Shown one piece after another: positions 1 to 7,099 of a stretch of DNA of 10,860 bases. Position 1 is the first letter of the stretch. Each line of letters starts with the position of its first letter. A program made the position numbers and the translations under genes. The stretch is from positions 1 through 10,860 of the forward strand of contig CAYMBJ010000105.1 in the NCBI GenBank assembly GCA_964388665.1, written 5' to 3'. The stretch comes from CALCCV01 sp964388665 (lineage in GTDB: Bacteria > Bdellovibrionota > Bdellovibrionia > Bdellovibrionales > Bdellovibrionaceae). Below the pieces are notes generated by a model that was given only the letters and a program-made list of their open reading frames with translations, did not search any database and was not told the DNA's origin.

Positions 1-73
1 CAACGCCGCCAAGGGAGAGGTACGTGCTTCGATAGACACAGCTTACAGAGCAACCCAAGACCCCGTCCCCTCG

Positions 74-1006
74 CTATTGACCGTCGTACCAGCGCAGTTG
101 CTTTTTGCCCTTGCGATTAGGATGAAGCTTCAAGTGATAGTTGCAGTTTTTGCTACAGGTCTCGGCTTTGTCTAAATCTTCGCCGCAGATCTCGCAAATT
201 CTAAAGTCGCTGTCGCAGCGTTTGCATTGCTTGATGGTTTTTGCAGGCTGGCCACAGTAGGGGCAAAGTTTATAATTTTCAGTGGGCTTGAGTTCTTGAT
301 TCACAGCCACCCGCTGGTCAAAGACAAAGCACTCGCCCTCAAATTGATCATTGGGATGCTCTTCGATGTATTTTAAGATACCGCCATCAAGTTGATAGAC
401 ATTGTTGTAGCCTTGGCGCTGCAATTCGAGAATGCCCTTCTCACAGCGAATGCCTCCCGTGCAAAAGATCAAAACCTTTTGGTCTTTGCGAATGTTCTGG
501 CTCTCCATAAATTTTGGGAATTCGGTGAACTGCTCAATGTTGGGGTTGATGGCGCCCTTGAAAGTGCCTATCTTGTATTCATACCAGTTGCGTGTGTCGA
601 TCACGGCGGCATCTTTCTCTTCTTTCAAAACCCGATTCCACTCGGCTGGAGAGAGGTGATGATTCTTTTGCCCGGGCTTGAGCTCTGGCGTCTTGAGTGT
701 GACGATTTCGGGGCGAATTTTAATTCGCAGTCGCAAAAAGGGCGGAATCTGCGACTGGCTGTCTTTAAAGTTGTTAATTTCAATTTGAAAGTGCTGGCCA
801 AGCCAATCTTTAAAACTTTGCAGTCCCAGCTGGGAGGGCGAGGAGATGCTGGCATTGATGCCCTCTGTGCCCAGGATGATCAGTCCCGAGATCTGCCACT
901 GTTCCCGCACGGCTTCGATTTCGGCACTGACCTTGTCTAAATCCGTCAGTGGAAAAAAGTGATAAAAGCTGGTGACAAAGTAGGTGCTTACGGATGCAGT
1001 CTTCAT
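74..1006 (-). CDS. trhO: TrhO (YceA) tRNA U34 hydroxylase, rhodanese-like
   Basis: A 310-aa protein of the TrhO/YceA family, which hydroxylates uridine 34 in the anticodon of certain tRNAs, the first step toward cmo5U- or mo5U-type modification. The N-terminal part (about residues 5-100) is the family-specific domain with the ILGTEGINASIS stretch. A rhodanese domain follows (about 115-220), with the catalytic loop FCTGGIRCEK; the nucleophile is Cys182. The C-terminus carries several CxxC-type pairs (CPYCG at 248-252, CKRC at 261-264, CEICG at 271-275), probably binding zinc. Length is close to the roughly 310-350 aa usual for the family. The ATG at 1004-1006 is preceded by AGAGGA at 5-nt spacing. 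The gene is divergent from prfC and is the only minus-strand gene seen. Family assignment is strong; the tRNA substrate is inferred from the family. Confidence 0.95.
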   Translation of the reverse strand: MKTASVSTYFVTSFYHFFPLTDLDKVSAEIEAVREQWQISGLIILGTEGINASISSPSQLGLQSFKDWLGQHFQIEINNFKDSQSQIPPFLRLRIKIRPEIVTLKTPELKPGQKNHHLSPAEWNRVLKEEKDAAVIDTRNWYEYKIGTFKGAINPNIEQFTEFPKFMESQNIRKDQKVLIFCTGGIRCEKGILELQRQGYNNVYQLDGGILKYIEEHPNDQFEGECFVFDQRVAVNQELKPTENYKLCPYCGQPAKTIKQCKRCDSDFRICEICGEDLDKAETCSKNCNYHLKLHPNRKGKKQLRWYDGQ

Positions 1007-1025
1007 AAATTCCTCTTGTGTGCAC

Positions 1026-1054
1026 CGTATAATTCAACACTCGATCATCGTCAA
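1026..1054 (-). promoter_or_regulatory. Candidate sigma70-type promoter for trhO
   Basis: On the minus strand, TTGACG (1054-1049) is followed after 17 nt by TATACG (1031-1026), a good match to a -35/-10 pair. Transcription would begin near 1019, leaving a leader of only about 13 nt that still holds the AGAGGA ribosome-binding site. The promoter is seen by consensus only. Confidence 0.45.
1028..1033 (+). promoter_or_regulatory. Candidate -10 box for prfC
   Basis: A perfect TATAAT lies on the plus strand in the 95-nt divergent spacer, about 70 nt upstream of prfC. No recognisable -35 is found at 16-18 nt spacing, so this is weak evidence. It overlaps the predicted minus-strand -10 of trhO, so if both are real, polymerase binding for the two genes could be mutually exclusive. 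Confidence 0.3.
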
Positions 1055-1101
1055 CCCACATTCCCCTTGAGTTCTGTGCCTGAACTTCATTAGATAGGGC
1101 C

Positions 1102-2709
1102 ATGAGTTTATCACAAGCGGATCAAAGCGAAATTCTTAGGCGCAGAACCTTTGCTATCATCTCTCACCCGGATGCAGGAAAGACCACCTTGACTGAAAAA
1201 TTGCTCTTTCACGGTGGTGTCATTCACGAAACCGGCGAGGTCAAGGGCAAGTCGGGCACCAAAGCGGTCACCTCGGATTGGATGGAGTTGGAGCGCCAAA
1301 AGGGAATCTCCATCACCTCAAGTGTGATGACCTTTGATTACAGCGAATTGCGCGTGAATCTGCTCGATACTCCTGGCCACAAAGACTTTTCTGAAGACAC
1401 CTACCGAGTGCTGATGGCGGTGGAGTCGGCCTGCATGCTCATCGACGTCGCCAAGGGAGTGGAGGAGCGTACCAAAAAGCTCTATGATGTTTGTCGTTTT
1501 CGCAAAATTCCCATTTTCACATTTGTGAATAAGCTTGATCGCGAGGGCAAGGATCCTCTGGCTTTAATTGATGAGATCGAAAAGACTCTCAATATGCAGT
1601 GCTATCCGGTCACCTGGCCTTTGGGCATTGGCGATCGTTTTCGCGGCATCTACAATCGGCTCACCAAAGAGTTGATCATTTATGATCAGCGCCGCGAAGA
1701 TGTGCTTCAGGATCTGGTCATCCCTTTTGAAACTTTGGATCTCGCTGTGCTCGAGGCCCACATGCGCCCAGAGGTCGCGGCGCAAGTGTTTGATGAGCTT
1801 TCGCTGATCGAAAGTGCCTTGCCTCCTTTCGAGGTTGAGGCCTTTTTGGCAGGCGAGATATCGCCAGTGACCTTTGGTTCGGCCAAACAGAACTTTGGCG
1901 TCAGTGTGTTTTTGGATTTTTTTTGTAAATATGCTCCCGGCCCCCAACCTCGCCCTACCAAAGATCCGACCAAAACGGTGGAGCCTCTATCGGATCGACT
2001 CACTGGCTTTGTTTTTAAAATTCAAGCCAATATGGACCGCCGTCACCGCGACCGCGTGGCCTTTATTCGACTCTGTTCGGGAAGGTTTGAGCGCGGCATG
2101 AAGGTGCACCACGCTCGCCTAAAACGCGAAGTTCGCCTCGCATATTCCAATCAGTTTGTCGCTTCCGATCGCCAGACAGTGGACGTGGCCTTTGCGGGCG
2201 ACATCGTCGGCGTGAATGACACTGGTAATTTTGCCATTGGCGATTCGATTGCAAGTTCCGGTGAAGTGCAGTTTGAAGACATTCCTAAGTTTGCTCCCGA
2301 GCTTTTTTCAAGAGTTACAGTTAAAGACGCCCTCAAGCGAACCAAACTGCAGCAGGCGCTGCAGCACCTCTCCGAAGAGGGCGCAATACAGATTTTTATT
2401 GATCCCAATATTGGTCCTCAGGATCCTCTGCTGGGCGCCGTCGGGGAATTGCAATTTGAAGTGCTCTCCCACCGTCTCCAGGATGAATACAATCTTGATG
2501 CCAAATTGGTGCGACTGAGTTTTACTGTTGCCCGTTGGCCGTGTAACAAAGATGGAGAGCCAGTTGAAAATCTAAAGGGTGATTTTACCATTTACCGTGA
2601 TGTTTCTGACCAGCCGGTGATCTTGCTCAACCAAGAATGGGATCTCAATTGGGCTCAGCGCGAAAACCCTGACATCGAATTCCGCACCTCCATTGTCAGA
2701 GTGAGGTAG
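1102..2709 (+). CDS. prfC: Peptide chain release factor 3 (RF3)
   Basis: A 535-aa translational GTPase that removes RF1 and RF2 from the ribosome after peptide release. The G domain shows G1 SHPDAGKTT (21-29), the switch I segment KGISITSSVM (67-76), G3 DTPGH (89-93) and G4 NKLDR (143-147). The DWMELE block just before switch I is typical of RF3 and separates it from EF-G and LepA. Domains II and III follow (about 300-520), and the C-terminus ends with the family's PD.EF pattern. Length matches E. coli RF3 (529 aa). The ATG at 1102 fits the N-terminal alignment, but the upstream GATAGGG is only a weak ribosome-binding site. The ABC transporter gene starts 4 nt after the stop, so the genes are probably co-transcribed. 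Confidence 0.97.
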   Translation: MSLSQADQSEILRRRTFAIISHPDAGKTTLTEKLLFHGGVIHETGEVKGKSGTKAVTSDWMELERQKGISITSSVMTFDYSELRVNLLDTPGHKDFSEDTYRVLMAVESACMLIDVAKGVEERTKKLYDVCRFRKIPIFTFVNKLDREGKDPLALIDEIEKTLNMQCYPVTWPLGIGDRFRGIYNRLTKELIIYDQRREDVLQDLVIPFETLDLAVLEAHMRPEVAAQVFDELSLIESALPPFEVEAFLAGEISPVTFGSAKQNFGVSVFLDFFCKYAPGPQPRPTKDPTKTVEPLSDRLTGFVFKIQANMDRRHRDRVAFIRLCSGRFERGMKVHHARLKREVRLAYSNQFVASDRQTVDVAFAGDIVGVNDTGNFAIGDSIASSGEVQFEDIPKFAPELFSRVTVKDALKRTKLQQALQHLSEEGAIQIFIDPNIGPQDPLLGAVGELQFEVLSHRLQDEYNLDAKLVRLSFTVARWPCNKDGEPVENLKGDFTIYRDVSDQPVILLNQEWDLNWAQRENPDIEFRTSIVRVR

Positions 2710-2713
2710 GAGA

Positions 2714-3694
2714 GTGGTTTCTTCAAATCAAGCACTTAAGGTCATCGATCTAAGCAAGAGTTATCGCGCCACGAAGGCGCTAAATCAGGTTTCGTTTGAG
2801 ATTTGCAGTGGCGAAATCTTTGGTCTACTTGGTCCCAATGGCGCCGGCAAATCCACACTCATTCATATCATCACTTCGCTAGAAAATGCTGACTCTGGTG
2901 AGGTGCGAGTTTTTGAGAAAAGCACAACCGAGAGTCGCAATTTTTGCAAATCGCAAATGGGAGTGGTCCATCAAGAGGTGGTGCAGTCCGGTTATTTCAA
3001 TGTTGAAGAGATTCTTGAGTTTCAGATGGGTTACTACGGACTGCGCGTTTCAAAACCGCGCATCAATGAGGTGATGGAACTGCTGGCCCTGGCCGAGCAT
3101 CGCCGCAAAAAAGTAAAGGCGCTCTCAGGTGGTATGAAGCGTCGTCTGATGATTGCCAAAGCGATTTTGCATCAGCCGCGCCTGCTTTTGCTTGACGAGC
3201 CAACCGCAGGAGTGGACGTGGAGCTTCGCAAAAATCTTTGGGATCTGGTGACCACACTGCGCTCACAAGGAATTTCTATATTGCTCACCACACATTACCT
3301 TGAAGAGGCCGAACGACTGTGTGACCGTGTCGGAATTCTTCATCGTGGCGAGATCTTGCACATTGGTAACACCCGCGATGTGGTCAAGGAGTTTTCGCGC
3401 AAGACCTTTTCCGTTCAGCTTGCGAGTGCATTGAGCGCCGAGAATAAGGCCAAACTTCCTATGATAGGAGCGCCAGGAGCTTCAGCAGAGGTAGGAGTGG
3501 GCGGTACAGATCTCCAGGTGATGAAAGTTGAATCTCAATTTTTACAAATCAGTGTCCCTGAATCTTGGACATTTCAAGAGGCATGCGCTGCCTTGAATTT
3601 GGCAATGAGCGAGGTCAAAGACATTCAAGTTCACAATGGCAATCTCGAAGAGGCCTTTAGCTATTTGACCCGATCCAGCGGGAGGGCGCGATGA
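2714..3694 (+). CDS. yadG: ABC-2 type exporter ATP-binding protein, YadG-like
   Basis: A 326-aa cytoplasmic ATPase subunit of an ABC-2 exporter. Visible motifs are Walker A GPNGAGKST (40-48), the Q-loop around HQEVVQ (86-91), the signature LSGGM (137-141), Walker B LLLLDEP (157-163) and the H-loop His194 in TTHYLEE. The C-terminal region (about 225-326) is a family-typical accessory domain ending in LEEAFSYLT. It contains a Gly/Ala-rich stretch (about 250-265) that looks like a linker. The best start is GTG 2714, 4 nt after the prfC stop, with GAGG at 2703-2706 inside the prfC end. The ATGA overlap (3691-3694) with the permease gene shows translational coupling. The family is certain; the YadG label rests mainly on the YadH-like partner, and the substrate is unknown. 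Confidence 0.9.
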   Translation: MVSSNQALKVIDLSKSYRATKALNQVSFEICSGEIFGLLGPNGAGKSTLIHIITSLENADSGEVRVFEKSTTESRNFCKSQMGVVHQEVVQSGYFNVEEILEFQMGYYGLRVSKPRINEVMELLALAEHRRKKVKALSGGMKRRLMIAKAILHQPRLLLLDEPTAGVDVELRKNLWDLVTTLRSQGISILLTTHYLEEAERLCDRVGILHRGEILHIGNTRDVVKEFSRKTFSVQLASALSAENKAKLPMIGAPGASAEVGVGGTDLQVMKVESQFLQISVPESWTFQEACAALNLAMSEVKDIQVHNGNLEEAFSYLTRSSGRAR

Positions 3695-4467
3695 TTGCTT
3701 TTTGGACGCTTTTGCGGCGCGAGATCATGAGATTTTCTAAAGTGATTGTACAAACTGTGCTCTCGCCCTTGATCAGCACCTTTTTGTACCTGCTCATTTT
3801 TGGCGTCGGGCTCGGCTCCGAGCTTAAAGACATCAACGGCACCACGCCCTTTTTGGCGTTCTTGATTCCAGGGCTAATGATGATGACATTGATCAACAAT
3901 GCCTTTCAAAATGCCTCGTCTTCTATTGTTTCTTCAAAATTCTCTGGAGATCTTGAGGACATTCGCTCGGCCCCCATTTCCAATAGCCAGATCATTTGGG
4001 CGCTTTGTGGCGGAGCCTTGGTTCGCGGAGCGATCGTTTCGATGGTGACCCTGGCCGCTGGCGAGGTTTTCTATTTTCAAAGTCGGGGCGAGTGGTTGGG
4101 AATTGCCAATCCATTGTATTTTCTCTTTTTTACCATCACAGGGGGGCTGCTCTTTGGCCTCATCGGTATCTGTGTGGCCTTTTTGGCCAGAACCTTTGAT
4201 CAATTGAGTGCCTTCACTTCATTTATTCTTCTGCCCTTGACCTATCTGGGAGGGGTGTTTATTTCACTGACACACCTTTCGCAGTTTTGGCAACAGGTAG
4301 CCAAGCTCAACCCGTTGTTGTATTTAATCAATGGCCTGCGCTTTGGCGTCATCGGCCTGAGCGAAGTGAATATTTTTTACTGTGTGAGCATGGTGCTCGT
4401 TAGCATGGTTGTGGCATTTTATTTTGCGCGTTTAAGTTTGAGCCGCGGGTCTTTTCAGCGTTGGTAG
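3691..4467 (+). CDS. yadH: ABC-2 type exporter permease, YadH-like
   Basis: A 258-aa inner-membrane permease of the ABC-2 family that pairs with the preceding ATPase. About six hydrophobic segments can be read, near residues 18-40, 54-77, 101-128, 140-165, 171-191 and 226-248. Diagnostic blocks resemble E. coli YadH and NodJ relatives: the IPGLMMMTLINNAF segment, the cytoplasmic SGDLEDIRSAPIS loop before TM3, and LLPLTYLGGVF followed by LNPLLYLINGLRFG. Its ATG overlaps the ATPase stop by 4 nt. The last codons (Q-R-W-stop) form the first unit of a 17-bp tandem repeat that runs into the intergenic region. The transported substrate cannot be told from sequence. Confidence 0.9.
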   Translation: MIAFWTLLRREIMRFSKVIVQTVLSPLISTFLYLLIFGVGLGSELKDINGTTPFLAFLIPGLMMMTLINNAFQNASSSIVSSKFSGDLEDIRSAPISNSQIIWALCGGALVRGAIVSMVTLAAGEVFYFQSRGEWLGIANPLYFLFFTITGGLLFGLIGICVAFLARTFDQLSAFTSFILLPLTYLGGVFISLTHLSQFWQQVAKLNPLLYLINGLRFGVIGLSEVNIFYCVSMVLVSMVVAFYFARLSLSRGSFQRW

Positions 4468-4506
4468 TGGGTCAGCGTTGGTAATGGGTCAACATTGGCA
4501 GTGGGA
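4456..4506 (+). repeat. Three tandem 17-bp repeats at the yadH stop codon
   Basis: Units are cagcgttggtagtgggt (4456-4472), cagcgttggtaatgggt (4473-4489) and caacattggcagtggga (4490-4506). The second differs from the first at one base; the third is more diverged. The first unit contains the last yadH codons and its stop, so the array probably arose by duplication of the gene end. A very degenerate fourth unit may follow (4507-4523). No hairpin is formed. Confidence 0.85.
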
Positions 4507-4569
4507 CAAATCTGGTGGAAGCTCATCTCTTGAAGGTGATCTGCAGTAGCAAAGGGGAGGAATTGAAAA

Positions 4570-5988
4570 ATGTTTGAAGGTTTGTCAGACAAATTCATGT
4601 CGAGTCTAAAAAAGTTGCGCGGGCAAACTCGCCTGACCAATGCCAATCTTGAAGATGTGATCAAAGAGATTCGCCTGCATTTGCTCGAAGCAGATGTGAA
4701 CTTTAAAGTGGTCAAGAGTTTCATTGACCGTGTCAAAGCCAAAGCGCTGGGCGAGACAGTCATCGAAAGTGTGAATCCTGGGCAAATGTTTGTCAAAATT
4801 GTTCACGAGGAGCTGGTTCAGACCCTGGGCGGCGAAAAGGTCGAACTCGATATTGGTAAAAAACGACCCTTTGTGATTTTGATGGCCGGACTTCAGGGTG
4901 TGGGCAAAACCACGACCACTGCAAAATTGGCCCTGCACCTTCGCCAAAAATCGCACAAGAAGGTCGGCCTGGTGCCTGCGGACATCTATCGACCGGCCGC
5001 CATTGAGCAGTTGCAAATTCTTGCCAAGCAAAACAATTTTTTGGCCTTTGACACAGATCCTAGTGATCGACCCGAAAACATTGTGCAAAAGGCGCTGGCT
5101 TGGGCCAAGGCCGAAAATTTGGATGGCCTGATACTCGATACGGCGGGGCGCCTGCAGATCGACGATGACTTGATGACAGAGCTTAAAAAAATCAAAGAGG
5201 TGAGTCACCCCGACGAAATCCTGTTGGTGGCCGATGCCATGCTCGGGCAGCAGTCCGTCGCTGTGGCCGAAGGATTTCATGCCGCCTTGGGCTTGACCGG
5301 TCTCGTGCTCACCAAAGTGGATGGGGATGCCCGTGGTGGAGCGGCGCTCTCGATTCGCGAGGTGACCGGCATTCCCATTAAGTTCTTGGGCGTGGGAGAA
5401 AAGGTGGCGGCCCTCGAAATCTTTCATCCTGATCGCCTGGCGGGTCGCATTTTGGACATGGGCGATGTGGTCACTCTGGTCGAAAAGGCTCAAGAGGCTT
5501 TTGATGCCAATGAGGCCGAAGAGGCCACCCGCAAAATGATGAAGAATCAGTTCACCTTAGAGGACTTTCTTAAGCAGCTTCAGTCGGTCAAGAAAATGGG
5601 CGGCATAGAGACTCTCTTGAAGTTTTTGCCTGGAATGGGTGAGATCTCCAAACAGCTCAAAAACATGTCGCCACCAGAAAATGAAATGAAGCGCATCGAG
5701 GCCATCATCCGCTCGATGACCAACAGTGAACGCAACAATCACAAGATCCTTAATGGCTCTCGGCGTCAGCGAATTGCCGCAGGTTCTGGCACCCAGGTCT
5801 CTGAAGTCAATAAGCTGGTGAAGCAATTCGAAGAGACGCAAAAGATGATGAGCCAGATGATGAAGATGGGTATGGGTGGCGCAGGTGGCGGACTCGGTGG
5901 AGGTCGTAGCGGTGGCCGCGGAGGCGGTATGGGACTCCCTGGGGGCATGGGCAAGGGAGGCATGCGACGGCCTCCAGGTAGCAGATAA
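4570..5988 (+). CDS. ffh: Signal recognition particle GTPase Ffh
   Basis: A 472-aa SRP protein that binds signal sequences and 4.5S RNA and docks with FtsY for co-translational membrane targeting. The N domain spans about 1-95. The G domain has G1 GLQGVGKTT (107-115), DTAGR (190-194), TKVD (248-251) and the GDARGG loop (252-257). The methionine-rich M domain begins near 320 and holds the RNA-binding segment LNGSRRQRIAAGSG (395-408) and the MMSQMMKMGM helix end. The last 40 residues are a Gly/Met/Arg-rich tail with GRSGGRGGG, longer than in many Ffh proteins. Start ATG 4570 has a strong AGGGGAGG ribosome-binding site (4553-4560). It heads the conserved ffh-rpsP cluster. Confidence 0.97.
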   Translation: MFEGLSDKFMSSLKKLRGQTRLTNANLEDVIKEIRLHLLEADVNFKVVKSFIDRVKAKALGETVIESVNPGQMFVKIVHEELVQTLGGEKVELDIGKKRPFVILMAGLQGVGKTTTTAKLALHLRQKSHKKVGLVPADIYRPAAIEQLQILAKQNNFLAFDTDPSDRPENIVQKALAWAKAENLDGLILDTAGRLQIDDDLMTELKKIKEVSHPDEILLVADAMLGQQSVAVAEGFHAALGLTGLVLTKVDGDARGGAALSIREVTGIPIKFLGVGEKVAALEIFHPDRLAGRILDMGDVVTLVEKAQEAFDANEAEEATRKMMKNQFTLEDFLKQLQSVKKMGGIETLLKFLPGMGEISKQLKNMSPPENEMKRIEAIIRSMTNSERNNHKILNGSRRQRIAAGSGTQVSEVNKLVKQFEETQKMMSQMMKMGMGGAGGGLGGGRSGGRGGGMGLPGGMGKGGMRRPPGSR

Positions 5989-6062
5989 AAATTTTTATTT
6001 CTTGAATCACTGCCTATTTCGTTGTAGCTCCTGTGGTTTACTAAAGTGAGGTAATAGACAAC

Positions 6063-6308
6063 ATGGTAGTTATTAGATTGAACAGAGTTGGCACAAAGCA
6101 TGTCCCTAAGTACCGCATCACAGTTGCGGATTCACGTCGCTGGTTGGGTGGTCGTCACCTGGAGATCTTGGGAACTTATAATCCCACGCCAAAGGGACAG
6201 GATGTAAAAGTAAAAGTGAATCTAGAAAAGTACCACGAGTGGGTTAAAAAGGGAGCGCAGCCGTCAGATCGCGTTCGCCACGTGATTCGTCTAGCTGAAG
6301 GAAAATAA
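6063..6308 (+). CDS. rpsP: 30S ribosomal protein S16
   Basis: An 81-aa ribosomal protein S16, needed for 30S assembly near helices of the 5' domain of 16S rRNA. The family opening is clear (VVIRLNRVGTKHVPKYRITV followed by ADSR), as is the GTYNP motif near 38-42 and the later W..KGAQPSD..R segment. Length matches the family (about 80 aa). GTGAGGT at 6047-6052 supplies the ribosome-binding site, about 10 nt before the ATG. The 74-nt spacer after ffh has no clear promoter or terminator, so co-transcription with ffh is likely. Confidence 0.97.
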   Translation: MVVIRLNRVGTKHVPKYRITVADSRRWLGGRHLEILGTYNPTPKGQDVKVKVNLEKYHEWVKKGAQPSDRVRHVIRLAEGK

Positions 6309-6635
6309 AGAATCCTTTAAGTCTAAGCAATTGGCCTCATGAGCTGGCGAAAATGCATGGCGCGATGGAACACTCATCGCCAAAAGACTTTGACGTCTAG
6401 GTGTAAAGAAAAATTGTTGGCACTTGAGCGAGATCCTGAGAGCATTGTTTATGGGTTCTCGCGGGGTTCAAAAAGAGTGGTTTGAAAAGTCCACTCAGCT
6501 TCGGACCTGCTGGGCCAGAGAAGAGAAATCGAGAAATTACACTAGATTTTGATCCTGAAATTTAAGCAATCATCCATCTGATAAAACAGGGACTATTGGT
6601 AAATTTAAGGTTAGAAGATTTAGAGAGGAGACTCC
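6309..6635. other. 327-nt gap between rpsP and khpA
   Basis: These genes are usually close together, so a gap this long is unusual. It holds a hairpin: GCGATG (6362-6367) and CATCGC (6375-6380) around a 7-nt loop, with one further pair across a bulge. It has no T-run, so it is not a typical terminator. A second possible pairing is GCGAGA (6428-6433) with TCTCGC (6457-6462). A short plus-strand frame at 6339-6485 (48 codons, ATG start, basic product beginning MSWRKCMARW) lacks a ribosome-binding site and resembles nothing I know. I found no -35/-10 pair good enough to call, no tRNA and no 4.5S RNA motif. Confidence 0.5.
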
Positions 6636-6887
6636 GTGGAGGAGATGGAAGATAGCCTCAAGGATTTGGTGATACTAATGGCAAAATCTTTGGTGGACAA
6701 TCCTGATAGCGTAGAAGTGGATGAAATTCCCGGACAGCAGACCACATTGCTGGCCCTTAAGGTCGATAAAGACGACCTGGGCAAAGTGATTGGTAAAAAG
6801 GGCAATACCGCTGCGGCCATGAGAACGATCATTCGAGCAGCAGGGACGAAGCTCAACAAGAGATACCATTTGGATATTGTTGAGTAG
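6636..6887 (+). CDS. khpA: KhpA, KH-domain RNA-binding protein
   Basis: An 83-aa single KH-domain protein of the KhpA family (formerly UPF0109), encoded beside rpsP in most genomes. KhpA binds RNA, in some bacteria together with KhpB (Jag), and influences cell division and envelope gene expression. The sequence shows the KH GxxG loop as VIGKKGNT (51-58), followed by the AMRTIIRAAG helix; the N-terminal segment LVILMAKSLVDNPDSVEV is family-typical. GTG 6636 is preferred because GAGAGGAG ends 5 nt before it; an in-frame ATG at 6645 would be too far from that site. Unlike the usual tight packing, it is flanked by 327-nt and 212-nt gaps, so it may be its own transcription unit. Confidence 0.93.
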   Translation: MEEMEDSLKDLVILMAKSLVDNPDSVEVDEIPGQQTTLLALKVDKDDLGKVIGKKGNTAAAMRTIIRAAGTKLNKRYHLDIVE

Positions 6888-6895
6888 CCTGAGTC

Positions 6896-6924
6896 GGAGG
6901 CAGGACCAGAGTCGAGCCTCCTTT
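6896..6924 (+). terminator. Weak terminator-like hairpin after khpA
   Basis: GGAGGC (6896-6901) pairs with GCCTCC (6916-6921) around a 14-nt loop, 8 nt after the khpA stop, followed by only three T residues. Position fits the end of a khpA transcript, but the large loop and short T-tract make it weak. Confidence 0.3.
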
Positions 6925-6930
6925 CCGCAC

Positions 6931-6956
6931 AACTCGTGAGCAAAACTCGTGAGCCA
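6931..6956 (+). repeat. Two tandem 13-bp repeats upstream of rimM
   Basis: Units are aactcgtgagcaa (6931-6943) and aactcgtgagcca (6944-6956), differing at one base. Each contains the partly self-complementary core CTCGTGAG. They lie in the 212-nt khpA-rimM gap, about 145 nt before rimM. Two head-to-tail sites could bind a regulator, or could be a slippage product. Confidence 0.75.
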
Positions 6957-7062
6957 AACTGGCGGGACAATTTTGTCAAACAGGCTTTCTGAATAGTTTC
7001 GCTGAGTCGCGAGCTTGCTGAGACAAAAGCAAAATGAATTAATTCCATCGAGCTGACTAAAT

Positions 7063-7071
7063 TGCTATATT
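7063..7071 (+). promoter_or_regulatory. Candidate extended -10 promoter for rimM-trmD
   Basis: TGCTATATT is an extended -10 (TGn plus TATATT at 7066-7071) 28 nt upstream of the rimM ATG. At 17-nt spacing the -35 position reads TTCCAT, a poor match, as is common when an extended -10 is used. It would give a leader of about 20 nt. The long preceding gap and possible terminator after khpA support a promoter here. Confidence 0.4.
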
Positions 7072-7099
7072 TTCCTGAAAATTTTGTTAAACACTCTCC

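Noticed and set aside
2..175. Plus-strand frame entering from the left edge, with a PSLLTVVPAQLL segment faintly like the C-terminus of SIS-domain sugar isomerases
   Set aside because: The resembling part is exactly antisense and in register to the trhO C-terminal codons, and the residues expected next are missing. Nothing else supports a gene in 1-73.
3457..3469. Small palindrome TCCTAT-g-ATAGGA inside the yadG-like gene
   Set aside because: Only 6 bp with a one-base centre, within a variable linker of a coding region; no reason to call it an operator.
4606..5493. 295-codon minus-strand frame inside ffh
   Set aside because: Entirely antisense to conserved Ffh domains, and the product is His/Gln/Leu-rich with no family motif; a codon-usage shadow.
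5989..6062. TTGAAT at 6002-6007 as a -35 for rpsP
   Set aside because: No acceptable -10 hexamer at 16-18 nt spacing.
6416..6433. TTGGCAC resembling a sigma54 -24 element
   Set aside because: There is no GC at the required spacing for the -12 element.
6461..6475. GGGGTTCAAAA resembling a tRNA T-loop
   Set aside because: The flanking bases cannot form the 5-bp T-stem, and no acceptor or anticodon arms are found.
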